A DNA stretch of 64,000 nt from assembly GCA_039583875.1 (NCBI GenBank), contig CM077160.1, forward strand, positions 116,021,314 to 116,085,313, read 5' to 3'. The stretch comes from Platanthera guangdongensis. Its lineage: Eukaryota > Streptophyta > Magnoliopsida > Asparagales > Orchidaceae. The translations under genes were made by a program, and so were the position numbers. Shown here one piece after another: positions 22,552 through 34,656 of the stretch; the stretch's first letter is position 1; every line of letters starts with the position of its first letter. Below the pieces are notes generated by a model. The model ran no database searches and was not told the origin of the DNA. It saw nothing but the letters and a program-made list of their open reading frames with translations.

Positions 22552-24632
22552 TGTTGGGTACATTGGTTTAAATGTACCTGATTTGAAGAAGGCTCACCCA
22601 ACTCAATGATATACATCAAAATGTATTTGATGTGTTTTGAGTTTACTTGTGCAGGTTAAGTATTTACAGGGAAGAAGAAAAAGTTTCTAAGTCCATGTGT
22701 CGACACCCAGGAGCAAAGTGTCGACACTTAAGAAGACTTGTGTCGACACCCAGGCAAGTAGTGTCGACACTTGGAGTCATTGTGTCGACACCAGGGATGC
22801 TGAGTCGACACCAGACAGAAAGTGTCGACACAAGGAGATGTGTCGACACTCAATGAAGAAGAGTGCAGTGAAGTAGTGTCGACACATAGCAGTTGTGTCG
22901 ACACCCAGTATAACTGTGTCTACATCAGAAAGTGTCGACACTTGGAGGCTGTGTCGACACTCAGCAAAAGTCAGCAGAGACTAAGTACAAGTGTCGACAC
23001 CCAGAACAATGTGTCGACACTCAGCAGAAGAGTCAACACTTGAAGAAAGTGTCGACACAAGATAGAATGTGTCGACACTCAGCTGAAGACTCAATACTTG
23101 AAGTAAGTGTCGACACCCAGAGCAATGTGTCGACACTTAGCTGAAGACTCAACACTTGAAAAAAGTGTCGACACAAGGAGCTGTGTCGACACTTAACAAA
23201 GTTCAGAAATTTCTAAGTACAAGTGTCTACACTAAGGAGATGTGACACTCAGCCAGAGTCTCAACATAAGAAGAATGTGTCGACACAAGGAGCTGTGTCG
23301 ACACTCAGCAAGTATCAACACTGAAGACATGTGTCGACACCAAGAATCAGTGTCGACACTGACAAGTTCAACACATGAAGATGTGTCTACACAAAGGTGT
23401 TGTGTCGACACTTAGAAGAATTCAGCAAAATACTGAAGTATAAGGACTTGCGTCGACACACATTATCAGTGTCGACACATGAAGAAGAAGCAGTGTCGAG
23501 ATATAAAATCTACAACACAAGGAGTTGTGTCGACACCTTGTAGGCTAGTGTCGACACTTAGACAACTTGTGTTGACATTGAGTCTATAAGTGTCGACACT
23601 TAAAGACAGACAGTATCGACACTTTCAGACAGTTACAGAATTTTCAAGAACTGACTGGATGACTTGACAGCTGCCATTCCAGCCGGTCTACTGCACCTGT
23701 CAGAGTTGTCAGGAATCAATTATGAACCGGACCAGCCGGTTACCATGAAGAAGGCCTATAAATAGGCTTATACTGTCTATAGAAAAGATGATCAAGTGAT
23801 TGTCCAAGTTGTTCAAGTGATCAATATACAAAGAAGATCTAGCTATTCCTTGAAGAATCTAGTGAAGATCTAAGAAGTTGGAGAGAGAGAGCTCCATCCA
23901 AGAAATCAGCCGGTAGAACCAGGCTGAGAAGAAGGGTTCAGATTTGTTCTGAATCTTAAGTAGCAGAGATCAAGGATCAACTGCAGAGGAGGTCAATCTT
24001 ATTGAGTTCTACATTCAAGAAGCTTTGAAGAAAGCCAAGTCAGATTGATTTCAGCTGAGTTCTTCCAAGAACTCATCAAGAAACTCACAACTCTTCTCTC
24101 TTTTCTCTGAGTTGTTGACTATACATTTTGTATTCAAGTTATCTTATAGGATCCTTAGGGATCTGAGTCTTGTAAGCCTGTAATTATAAAGGCTGAGTGT
24201 AGGGCTTGAGTGCCTGAGTGTAGAAGATTGGAATCTCTGAGTGTAGGCCTTGGTGGCTGAGTGTAGGCCTTGGTGGCTGAGTGTAGGCTTTGTGAAGAAG
24301 CTGAGTTGTAGGGCCTTGGGCCTGAGGTGTAGGAACCTGTGTTGTGGGTTCTGAGTGTAAGATCTGAGGATCTGAGATAGTGGAGAAGTTGGGCCGAATC
24401 TAGTGCACTGCTAGATAGGCGAAGGGGGAAAGTGGATGTACCCAAACCTTGGGGAACCACTATAAAATTGTGTGTCTACTGTGTGATGTGGAATTCTGTG
24501 ATTGCTGAATGTGTGCTGTGATAAAGTAGATAGAATTCTGTGTTAGATTCTGTATTCTGCCTTAAAAAGTTAAAAGATTCAAGTCACCTATTCACCGCCC
24601 CCCCTCTAGGTGTTTAGGTACAATATCTTTCA
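22552..24632 (+). repeat. 3' LTR of A
   Basis: 2081 bp, colinear with 11577-13656. It has the same palindrome array, TATA box (near 23756) and termini. Small differences include loss of some palindromes by single substitutions (for example GTGTCTACAC at about 23223), mostly transitions as expected from methylated-cytosine decay. Confidence 0.95.
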
Positions 24633-24637
24633 TAGAG

Positions 24638-26609
24638 GTAGAACAACTGATTCAGTAGCTTTTTCAGTAACTAATAGATTCTCCTGTTCTATATCTTCCA
24701 TCATGATCTCATCCAGATCTGGCAGGGGACTGTCATCCATCTTGAATGTTGGAGGAGAGATGGCTTTGGGAGGGGATGATACAATGAAAGAATCTGCTCT
24801 TGGTGGAGATGGAACAACTGGATCCTCTATACTTACAAAATTGGCCTTGAGTTATATGGCAACTTTGGGTCTTGTTGGAGAAGTGTAAGGAACTATAGCC
24901 ATAGAAGTCTTTAGGGTGTTTTCTGGAAGAAAGTTCAAATAAGTTGTATCAAAAGTATTTAACAAACTCAAAATATTTACTGTGGGATTGATAATATAAT
25001 CACCAACAGTGTTTATTCCAGCTATAGCTATCTCATCCATATCTATATCAAAATCAATGAAATCAATTAAATCATCAAGGATAACTGTGTCTGCTGCTGC
25101 TTCTGATGATGCTTCTACTGCAGTTTCTACTGCTGCTTCTGCTGGAGCTGGAGCTACTTCTTCATGGAGTATCACCCCCTGCTTAGTTTCAGTAGGCACT
25201 GGAGCCAGGCCCCTGACTTAAGAAGGAGGTATAGGGAAGGCAGAGAGTTGGGCAGCAAGGGATGAGATGGAAGTAGCAAGAGGGGAAATAGCCTCTGCTA
25301 TCAGGTTTTTGATGAGTGGAGTGAGAATTGCCAGAAGAGGTTGAATGGACGGGGGGTCCAATTACATGAACTCAGAAGTTGTTTGAGTGGATACAAAAGG
25401 ATGGATGGGAGATGATGGTGGAGGAGAAGGTAGAGAAGCTGACATTGACTCATCTTCAGGTGATGGTGTATGAAGGGGAAATGATAGTGGGTCAAAAGAA
25501 GGTAGTGATAGAGGGTTGGAAAGGAGGATGTTAGCTAGATGTTATGGTAGAGGAGATGAGGGTGGTGTACCATGTTGTGATGGAGTTGGTGTACCATGTT
25601 ATGATGGAGTTGGTGTACCATGTTGTGATGGAGTTGGTGTACCATGTTGTGATGGAGTTGGTGTACCATGTTGTGATGGAGTATGTATTGTAGAGTGAAT
25701 ATGAGTTTTTGGATGATGCACTGGATATGATGGAGGTGTTGGAGTATGGACTGTGGTATGAACTGGTGAAGAGAGATGAATTGGGGAAACTGGAGGTGGT
25801 GGAGGTGGAGGTGGAACATCTTCAGTAGGGTTGGGAGTGGCTGGAGCAGCCCTTGTACTCTCAAAAGGTCTGGAGGAAGAGGAGGGAGCCTTGGATGGCT
25901 TGGTGATATTTCTCTCCCACCTGCCAAAGATGGCACAAGTAATCCTCTTGATGGCATTAATGAATATGGTAGGTGTGACCAGGGATTCAGTAGTCTTGGC
26001 TTGAAGTAAGATTCCCAGAATCCTTCCAAAGCACACCTCTTTCTTGGTATTCTTCTTTCGAATCATCTCAAACATTATTCTAGCCCAGTTCACAGGCTTT
26101 TTGTTTACAACAGCACATATCACAAGGAATTGATGCCTAGTGATGTAGTCATGGGATGTGTGCTTGCCCAGTAGTACCTTCCTGATAACATCTGCTAAAA
26201 ACTTGTAGTCAGCAGATAGATATTTCTTCAGCAGTTTGTTTGGTAAGTCTCCAGAATAACCCATTTTAATCAACATTTCATCAAATTTAGCACTATCAAT
26301 CTCTAATTCTTCTTCACCATTAACTAATACAAAAATGTCTGTTAAGACAACAAGTGTAAGAGATATTACGTTACCCGATATGGTGCCCGTCATGGTATCA
26401 TCATATGGGGAGGAGGAGGTGTAAACTCATTCTCTTATTTCTGTCCCCGCTAAATTCATCCTTGTGGTCATCAGATTCTTTAGCTGTTGATCTTCAAATA
26501 ATTTCAGAATCTCCAGGAAGATTGGGTCAGAATGTTGGAATGACTCGAAGTCGATGTCAAAACCCATATCAAATTTCATTGATCCAAGAACGCCTGCCGG
26601 AATCGCCAT
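24638..26609 (-). pseudogene. ORF3 (env-like) N-terminal part, element B
   Basis: N-terminal half of B's third ORF. ATG at 26607-26609 gives MAIPAGVLGSMKFDMGFDI, matching the start of C's ORF3 (MAVSVAVLAAMKFDVGFDI at 58876). A stop at about 26425 is followed in the same frame by 26393-25599 with FGRILGILLQAK, AIFGRWERNITK, a poly-proline run and a QHGTPTPS repeat. A further piece at 25199-24852 is Ala/Glu-rich. It is cut at 24633 by element A and resumes at 11571. No signal peptide or transmembrane helix is obvious. Confidence 0.75.
25556..25685. repeat. 24-bp coding minisatellite in B ORF3
   Basis: Five copies of the 24-bp unit GGTGTACCATGTTGTGATGG plus AGTT. On the minus strand this encodes an eight-residue Pro/Thr/Ser repeat (QHGTPTPS). 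The neighbouring elements' ORF3 proteins are also proline-rich here but lack this array, so it expanded in B's lineage. Confidence 0.88.
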
Positions 26610-26749
26610 GAGTTCGCCTGCAACAAGAACAAAGAGATCAAGTGCAAGAGAACTGAAAGCGTGGGATGGAGGTCGAAGAAAACCTAGATATAAGGTTTTT
26701 TAGAATATGAATCGACAAACTCCGTTCTACGAAAAATAAAAAATTCTTC

Positions 26750-26995
26750 AAGCTGAGGTCGACGAAATATTTTATGGTCAAAAGAATTCGTCAATCTCTG
26801 TCACAAGATGTGAAAACATTTCGTCGAGCTCCGTTCGACGAAAGTTTTCTGGAGCAAGTTCGTCGATCTCCGTTCGACGAAAATAGCTTCACTCATAGAG
26901 AGTTCGTCGATCTCCATTCGACGAATTTCTCTAGAACTTTTCTCTGTTTGTCGATCTCCGTTCGACGAACTTTGAAAAAATCATCGACCATAGAC
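26750..26995. repeat. CGTCGA/TCGACGA array between pol and ORF3 of B
   Basis: About five inverted-repeat units of the form TTCGTCGATCTCCGTTCGACGAA between the ORF3 start (26609) and the end of the RT/RNase H remnant. Similar CGTCGAC words fill B's LTR. The position is equivalent to the arrays at 18944-19390 in A and 58980-59290 in C. Confidence 0.85.
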
Positions 26996-26997
26996 AG

Positions 26998-28822
26998 AAA
27001 TTAAATTAAGGCTTCTCCATTTATCATACCAAGATGATTTATGAAGAACATATGATTTCTCTCATCCAAGGTCTTGGTAATGATGTCTGCTCTTTGCAAA
27101 TCAATGTATATATAGACAAGTTTAATTTTATTTTTGTCTACACACTCTATAATGAAATGATGCCTAATATCTATATGTTTAGTCCTACTGTGATGGATTG
27201 GATTTTGTGCTATTGATATAGCACTTGTGTTGTCACATAATAGAGTTGAATTATTTAAGTTGGACCCATCGTTTAGGAGTTAGTTCTGAATCCACAGCAT
27301 CTGGGAACAGCAACTGCCAGCTGCTATATATTCTGCTTCAGCAGTTGATGTAGACACAAATGACTGTTTCTTGCAAAACCAGGAGACTAATCTAGCACCA
27401 AGGAATTGACATGTTCCAGAGGTACTTTTTCTGTCTACTTTGCATCCAGCAAAGTCAGCATCTGAGTATCCAGTTAACTCAAATTCTGACTCAGTAGGAT
27501 ACCAAAGTCCTAAACTAGGACAACTCTTTATATATCTCAAAATTCTTTTAAAGAAAACTAGATGATATTCTTTAGGGTTCACTTGGAACCTAGCACAAAG
27601 ACATGTAGCAAACATTATGTCAGGTCTGCTTGCTGTAAGGTATAGTAGGGACCCAACAATGCCCCTATATAACTTATGATCAACAAGTTTCCCATGTTCA
27701 TCATAATCTATTACAACATTAGTGGCCATGGGTGTTTTTTTGCCAAGGCATCAGCTATCCCAAACTTTTTGATAAGCTCTTTAACATACTTAGCCTGGGA
27801 TATAAAGATGTCATCAGGTAGCTGATTCACTTGGAGACCAAGGAAGTAGGAGAGCTTACCCATGCTACTCATTTCAAACTTTGAATGCATAAGGTTAGAA
27901 AACCTCTTGCATAGTTTGGAATCTTTAGACCCAAATATAATATCATCTACATAAATTTGGACTAATAAAATTTGATTATTATGGTGCCTAGTGAATAATG
28001 TCCTATCTACAATGCCTCTAGTAAACATATATTTTATAAGAAAGCTAGCCAAGGTTTCATACCAAGCTCTTGGAGCTTGCTTTAGACCATAGAGAGCTTT
28101 ATGTAATCTAAAGACATATGAGGGATGAGTTGGAGAGATAAAACCCGGAGGTTGTTCAACATAAACCTCTTCTTTAAGTTCTCCATTCAGAAAGGCACTC
28201 TTGACATCCATTTGATAGACTTTGAAATTCTTGTAGGCAGCATATGTAAGGAAAATCCTGATTGCTTCCAGCCTTATAATTAGTGCAAAAGTTAGGTCAT
28301 TGTCAATTCCTTCCTCTTACCTATAACCTTGAGCAACCAGCCTTGCTTTATTCCTGATTATAACACCTTGGGCATCTAGCTTGTTTCTATATACCCATTT
28401 AGTTCCAATGACTGGGTAGTCTTTGGGTCTTGGAACTAAATCCCACACTCTGCATCTCTCAAATTGGTTAAGCTCCTCTTGCATTACAATAATCCAGTGT
28501 AGATCTTGCTCAACATCTTTGATGGATTGGGGCTCAATTTGAGATATGAAGCAGACATGCATCAAGTCTTGGTTGATTTGATGCCTTGACTGCACACCAA
28601 CTGAAATGTCTCCAATCACTTGAGATACTTGGTGATCTCTAAGTGTGACAAATTCAGTGGGAGGCGTTGGTTGTTCAACAGCTTGGGGAATTAATTCCTC
28701 TTGTGGGAATATATTAGCTGTTGTTGGCTCTCCACTGATCTGATTGTCTTCATCTTCACTTTCTTCAGCAATGTGTGGAGAAGAATGACTAACTGCCTCA
28801 TTGGTGAGGGTCAATTCATTTA
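26998..28822 (-). pseudogene. pol: Pol remnant of element B (RT-RNase H)
   Basis: C-terminal part of a copia polyprotein. Visible blocks in order: [20 protein letters not shown] (end 28317), a stop and decay, then [18 protein letters not shown] with [12 protein letters not shown] (28211-27711), a frame change near 27720, then GYSDADFAGCKVDRKSTSG and STAEAEYIAAGS of RNase H (27729-27280), with further decayed tail to about 27000. Integrase and protease are gone: upstream sequence ends at 28822 against LTR. The YVDD active site is present, but the gene is dead. Confidence 0.88.
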
Positions 28823-29408
28823 GCTTAAGAGAATATATACATTAATTACTCAGGACAATACTGCTAAATAATATGGAATAAGGACATAAATTAAGGAAAA
28901 TACTAAGTATTGAAATGCACAGAAATCGTCGACCAGAGGACAGATTTCGTCGACCTGATAATATGGATCGTCGACCTGAGAATTCTAGTTCGTTGACCTG
29001 AGCTCTGCGAACTGCGTACTGAGAATGACTTGCCAAATCTGTAGTCTGAGTTTGTCGAGCTGAGATTCTAACTTCGTCAACCTGAGTTCAGCGAAAGTAT
29101 TCTGGACATATTGTGTTGAAGTTGAGCTTCCAGGATTTCGTCGACCTGAGTTCGAATATCGTCGAGCTCAGCTCAGAGAATAATCTCTGAGTTCGTTGAG
29201 CTGAGTTCGACGAACGTCGAACTAACTTTTTGAACTAATTTTCTTCTAAGTCTTGAGTATTCTTAGGTCTTCTACTGGTTGGTCCATCAAGATTGAATCT
29301 AAGGACTTAGACTAAACTCTAAGACACAAAGTCATGAACCTTGCTATACAAGGTGGTTCAAACATCCTAATTAGTGAACCTAGCCCAAATCCAACTTGGG
29401 ATCCAACA
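28823..29408 (-). repeat. Truncated 5' LTR of B
   Basis: 586 bp matching 9862-10444 of the other LTR, from GAGAATATATACATTAATT to GGATCCAACA. The remaining 930 bp of LTR and everything up to mid-pol are missing, so the deletion breakpoint is at about 28822. Confidence 0.88.
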
Positions 29409-30787
29409 CACCTCTCACGGAAGAGACCATGATGTCGCTTGTAGCAGCATTGGAGGGACACATGTGCCATATGAAAGTCCATCATGCCGAGATGCTCTCC
29501 CTTTTAAGAAGCTTAGGAGCTCCTCGAGCCCCCAATCCACCCCCCAAGCCAGGCAACATGCCTTCGCCAGCTTTGAAACGTGCTCTGACTGGGCATGCCA
29601 CAAGCGATAATCACAGCACATAAAAAGAGTTCTCTAATATGGCTCTCAACACACCCATTCTGGCTGACAAGAGAACTTGAGGCCAACCATCATCATCACT
29701 GCCCAAGATCAGTAGGCTTCGGGTGCATAATTGGAGGGCTCACTCGCAAAGAAATATGTGATGTGGTCATAGAAGAATAAGGACAAGTATGACAAGTGGT
29801 TCATTTTCTCGCCTCCCTCTCCACTACGGCTCACTGTTAGCACTCAGGTTCGGGTACATCCAATCCTGTTTGGCTTCAAGCTCCTTAACATCATGACGTT
29901 CGATAAAACAGATGATCCACTGGAGAATGACAAACATTTCACCACCATCATGAGTATCTACAATGCCTAAGATCAACCACTACGTCAAGTGCTCCCAACA
30001 ACACAAAAAGGGGCAAGCCTGAATCTGGTTCCACTCTCTGAGAGTGGATCCATCGACAACTTTGCTGAACTAGCTCAACAATTCATAGATAAATTCATTA
30101 TCAACCATAAAATTATCCGAGACCCCTCCTAATGTTTAGGAATACGTCAGAATAAGAGAGACAACCTCAAGGATTTCTTCCGCCGCTTCACTACCAAGGC
30201 GAGACAAATTCAAGGGGTGGACCCCGAGCTTCTAAGTGGAGTTTTTATTGGAGGGTTCTGCCCTATTGGTTTCTACTCCGCACTAATGTGAGAGACTGTG
30301 CCTAGTTATGTTGATCTCGTTCACTGGGTTATGGCCCAGATTGCAGTTGATGAAGCAATTGAAGCACTCCAGCAGCAGTTTGAGGGGAGCTAAAATAGGC
30401 ATCAGGGGAAGGAGCCATCACCCCCACCGGTTCATAAGAATAATGATGAGTATCACGACAACCCCCTTTGAGACTGAAGATCTCTAGAAATCAGGAATTC
30501 ACTCTCCTGAATACCACCCAAACCACGCTCTCCTTACCATCCACGATAATAATGTGCTTCACAGTCCCAAGATGCTCTCACCAAATAGGTGAAATCAGTT
30601 GCAATACTATGACTGCTATAGCGAGCATGACCATAGTAGTGAAGTTTGCAATCAATTGATGTTGGAGATCGAGCGCCTCGTTCAAGAAGGTCTTCTCCAA
30701 AGGTTTTTACTTAACCATGTCGCAAAACAGCTAGTGCCACTGGCTGACAATCCATTAAAGGGCAACGTCGTACACCAGCATGGATGA
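29409..30787 (+). pseudogene. gag: Gag of element G (second piece), decayed
   Basis: Tat-type gypsy gag with several stops and frame changes. PLTEETMMSLVAALEGHM opens after B. The retrotransposon-gag block follows (FDKTDDPLENDKHF, then FAELAQQFIDKFI and FFRRFTTKARQIQG at about 29890-30200). The C-terminal block at 30599-30787 has CYSEHDHSSEVCNQL and LMLEIERLVQEGLLQRF, a degenerate form of the CxFHxxHGHxTxxC plus EIERLIxxG pattern. It continues the piece at 8838-8926. Confidence 0.75.
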
Positions 30788-31135
30788 GCTAGAGGTACCA
30801 GGCAGGGGAACGTTCACCTAACAAAGTGCATACAACATGTGACGCATTTAACATCAATTTCCATTATTTGCTTCTTCTAATTTTTTGTTTTGTAATGTAA
30901 GTTGCATGATTATACTTGCATGCATGTATCTGTTACATTTTTATGATTACTACAGCTGATTTCCTGCTCCATTAGTGATATGGATCTCCTCAAATGAGGC
31001 ATTGAAAATCAAGGCCACAAACTTCGGTATAAACACCAAAAAGATAAACTAGCCAACGTGGTGATGGCAAAGGCCTCCTGCAAGTATCAGATGTACGTCG
31101 ATTACAGCAACCTCAGCTAAGCCTACCAAAATACA
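30788..31135 (+). pseudogene. Possible RT remnant of G
   Basis: A short stretch ending near 31130 reads CKYQMYVDYSNLS, resembling the RMCVDYTDLNKA block of gypsy reverse transcriptase. Nothing else in the region is recognisable. It suggests a large deletion between gag and RT. Confidence 0.35.
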
Positions 31136-31144
31136 ATGACACCA

Positions 31145-31525
31145 TCGCACTGCTTGGGCATCGATCACTCCAATGCGCCTCTTGGGCATATCGCCACAAC
31201 ACTACTTGGGCATCTCGCCACTGTGCTGCTTGGGCATCTCTCCACCGCTCTGCTTGGGCATCTCTCCGCCGTGCTACATGGGCATCTCACCACCATGCTG
31301 CTTTGTCATTATGACACCACGCTACTTGGGCATCTCCCAACCACGCTGCTTGGGAAACATGCCACTGTGCTTCTTGGACATCTCTCCACCGTGCTACTAC
31401 GGTATCTCGCCACCGCGCTGCTTGGGCATGTCACCACCACACTACCTTGGCATCTCGCCACCACACCGATTGGGCATCGCGACACTACTCTGCTTGGGCA
31501 TATCACCACTACGCACTTGAATATA
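31145..31525. repeat. 24-bp minisatellite
   Basis: About 15 copies of CTTGGGCATCTCGCCACCGTGCTG-like units with a 24-bp period (TTGGG at 31182, 31206, 31230 and so on). It gives a plus-strand eight-residue frame (LGISPPCC) and further open frames on both strands, most likely by-products. It begins straight after the RT-like remnant. Confidence 0.85.
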
Positions 31526-32700
31526 TCTCTAACTCTCTACTTGATCACCTCACTCCCTCTCTCCTTGATTTTTAGCTCCCGCGTTGCCAGAGAACCTCAG
31601 TTCTATGCCATCTTAGCATCTCATTATTGCGTTGTTTGAAGAACCCTTCTCCAGAGGTACATAAGCGTCCCTCTCGCGTGCTGCCCGAGCCTTCCTCTTT
31701 AGCGCCTCTTTTAACAAAAATAAACCTCCGAGGAAACAAGCTCAAAAACTTCTAGTGAGGGAGGACAAAGGCCCCCCCCCATATGCCAAAACTAAGTGTC
31801 GACCTTCCGATGATTATTTGACAAAATCACGACAGGGGAATGTGCATCCACTATGGTTGTCAAGTAATAATAAAACATGGAGTGAATCCCGAGTATCAGA
31901 TCTCTCGCTGAGCATGTAAAGATGGATTCTACGTATAGGAGAGAATTGAGATCGAAGTCTCTTAAGTCGGTCTTTTTTATGAGGAGGAGGTTTTTTATAC
32001 AACTACTTACAAACAACGAAAACTAATCAACTATTCGGGTTGCCGGCACCGCTTTGCACTACATCAGGCCGCTGATCTCTACTTCAATTTTCTGTGGGGC
32101 GCCGAATTCTGCCTCGCTCAACGCATGTGATAACCAAGGCAATAAAGCCACACAAACTCGTTCACAAAACGACAATCACAGAACCATGAAGTAAATAACA
32201 AAATACAGGCGCTAGGTTGCCAAGGCTACTCCGAAGAAATGAACAAAGAGCGACATGCTTTAATATACAAATAACAAGGGTTCAACACATGTCCATTTCA
32301 CCGCCAAAAATGTAATAGATGAATATCAACAACCTACTTAACCTAGTGTGCGAGAGAGAAGTAAATAGGTACAAACAGTGCATGAGACTCTTCCGCAGAG
32401 GAGAGGTGGATTCCGAATAGCGACTCTGAGAATGCCTGGCTCATTGGCTACTATATGAGGTAGAGGAATTTCTATCACAAGCTCCCAATGGAATCATCTT
32501 CTCAAGGGTTTGCACCATCCATGTCATCTTCTTTGATTCCCTAACTTGCAGCAAGCGGAGGACCCCTTCTTCTTCTTCCTTGAGCTTCTAGATGGTAGTG
32601 AGAGCCTAGGGGATGACCCCTATCCTTTGAAGACCTAAAATAGGCAAAAATGGCGGACTAGGTAGAAGAACATTTTGTGACACAACGTTGGTAAGAAAGA
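31526..32700. other. Unassigned decayed sequence
   Basis: Nothing recognised on either strand: no conserved protein block, RNA gene or clear repeat. Its right side may belong to the Athila-like LTR that ends at 33415. Confidence 0.3.
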
Positions 32701-33415
32701 ATGAAGTATTTTTAGGCACGACAAAATTTTAGCCAATCGCACGAGCAGACACACAACCAGTTGTTGTGCGCAAAGGAAAAGCCAGTACTCGTGCGAGAAG
32801 GAACTTGGACTGGCGGGAAAAATGATATTTTGAGCGAAAAAGTTTTGCCATGCAGGACAAGTGGTCGTGCCATAACTAACTCATGTGTTGACCCGTACAT
32901 TTCTCTGACTGTATTTTGAAATAAGTCATGCACGACCAGTGGTCGTATGCAGAGAGGGGGGCCAGTAATCATGTATTAAAAAAATTCACACGACGAATGG
33001 CCTCTCTCAACAACCATCGTGATGTGCAAATGACCATGCACGACCAGTGGTCGTGCGCAGAGGGGGCCAGTGATCATATAAGAAGGAAAATGCACAAGGA
33101 CTGGCCTCCTCCATGAAACAACGTCGAGTCGCTCGGGCAAATACTATGCATACGGGTAGCTTAAGGAAAAATTCCCAACACCTAGGAAATACATCCAGGC
33201 AGTCTCAACATCGCATCATAAACATGAAAAAGAAAGGAGGAAGACCTCCCACAACATGAAATACAAATAAATGCTCTAATAAGTCAAACTACACTCAATG
33301 ATTTCACAATTCAATTCTAAAAGATTTCGATATGAAAATGACATAATGATGAGCGAAAAGATGAGAAAACTATGATAAAATAGAGCCTAAAATACTATAT
33401 TATATTCGCTCATCA
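32701..33415 (-). repeat. Athila-like LTR fragment K with palindromes
   Basis: The right end is marked by TCGCTCATCA (33415) followed by AAACCCCCAAACTTGAAT. On the minus strand this reads as a purine tract ATTCAAGTTTGGGGGTTT followed by an LTR start TGATGAGCGA, the same arrangement as in array D. 32740-33120 holds repeated perfect or near-perfect palindromes of the form GCACGACCAGTGGTCGTGC (for example 33037-33055). The left end is not identified. Confidence 0.5.
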
Positions 33416-33956
33416 AAACCCCCAAACTTGAATTATTGATCATCCTGTGGAATCCAACTATCTATCAGAATTAAGAAAGGTTAATTACAAATCAAAATCA
33501 AACTAGGATAGTGGACCGAGAAGTCTCGTGTCCATGGAGCATATAAATAAGTTAGAAGAAATTTTTAAGCATATAGACTAACTACAATGTATTTAACTTA
33601 ACTGTCGAGATGCTATATCCACTCCTAAATGAAGAACTATCGATCCATCCTTGGCATAGTGCACGCGAGATTAGTAACACTAAGTATAGTATTATATGCT
33701 CAGAATTAGTATAACGGTCTTCAAAGAAATCCATCAATGATGATGTCCATAGGCTCTCCCAGTCACACCTTCTCCACTACAATCTACACCAACTAGCTGT
33801 ACCCATTATTAGAGCTTAATTAGGATGAAAGTTAAGGCATAGGTTTATGGCGAGGTATAGCAAGGATAAATGTGAGGGCTTATCAAACTTAAACAAAAAT
33901 ATTTGATCGTGCAACAAAACTACCAAGAGAAGAGAATGGGTGAGTGATACACACAT
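33416..33956 (-). other. Probable internal remnant of K
   Basis: Begins with the K purine tract (33416-33433). The rest has no coding signal. It is interrupted at 33957 by a copia-type LTR end. Confidence 0.35.
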
Positions 33957-34656
33957 GTTGGATCACGTGGCCAACCTTAGAGGGGGGGGGGGGTGAATAA
34001 GGTTTGGAGCGTTATTTGCAATTTAAAATTTTCGGACCCAGAAAATTGTGTTCCAGAAGCTTCCGCATGCATTAGGTAGATAACGCTCGGCGGTAAGTCT
34101 CGAAACTCATTATTACTATGCGCGTTCATTTGCAAGTCCCACAACACAGACACATACTTATCAACACCAGAACAATCACAAAATTAAACAACTCAGAAGC
34201 ATAAATTTCAATGCATGAATTAGAATATCAATTGTTCTAGATGGTTACACAAGTGTGATCTCCATGACGCCGGAGGTAGAAGGCGATGATGAATAAAAAG
34301 ACTTTTGGATTCTATACCGATCCACTTCATGGACCGGTTGGCACTCTCCCTTTCCCTCCAAGAAATGTCTTCAAGCCGGCTCTTCACCTCCACACAAGGA
34401 AGGGTCTTAGAGGCCCGCTAGATCCACCCAATCTAGACGTCCCTTTCACGAGATGATTTCTCATGGAATCCTCCTCGGAATTCGACGACCCTCCAAGTTG
34501 ATTTCTCACAAAACCTTCCCTTATTTTGATGACCTTTTTGTCGATTTCCATCACCACAAAATTCAGAAAAGAAAAGATTACAGATAAGAGAGTTGAAAAT
34601 TTAACGGTTTAAGTTCTCCCTCTTGAATACTTCTCTATAGAGCGATCCACGGTCGG
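33957..34656 (-). repeat. Copia LTR fragment H
   Basis: Starts TGTTGGATCACGTGGCCAAC, then AGAGGGGGGGGGGTGAATAAG, the signature of a copia LTR 3' end read on the minus strand (compare AGAGGGGGGGGTGAATAG in A). It runs without coding sequence until element E's LTR begins at 34657, so E probably inserted into H. The partner end is not visible. Confidence 0.45.

Larger units (their letters stand above)
11577..24632 (+). mobile_element. Element A: full-length copia Sirevirus
   Basis: Complete LTR retrotransposon of 13,056 bp. LTRs are at 11577-13656 and 22552-24632, with primer site, gag, pol, ORF3 and PPT in order. The exact 5-bp target duplication TAGAG lies at 11572-11576 and 24633-24637. The two LTRs are colinear and differ by scattered substitutions, many of them C/T or G/A. 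It lies in the opposite orientation inside ORF3 of element B. Coding regions carry several stops and indels, so this copy cannot act alone. Confidence 0.95.
8927..29408 (-). mobile_element. Element B: internally deleted copia Sirevirus with nested A
   Basis: Minus-strand Ty1/copia element. The complete 3' LTR lies at 8927-10444, then PPT, ORF3 (split by element A), RT/RNase H remnant, and a truncated 5' LTR at 28823-29408. Flanks CACTT (8922-8926) and CACCT (29409-29413) look like a 5-bp target duplication with one mutation. A deletion joins the middle of the 5' LTR straight to pol near 28822, removing U5, primer site, gag, protease, integrase and the start of RT. B sits in the gag of element G and hosts element A. 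Confidence 0.85.

Noticed and set aside
25516..25698. Cys/Asp/Gly/Val-rich plus-strand frame
   Set aside because: Antisense of the QHGTPTPS repeat in B's ORF3.
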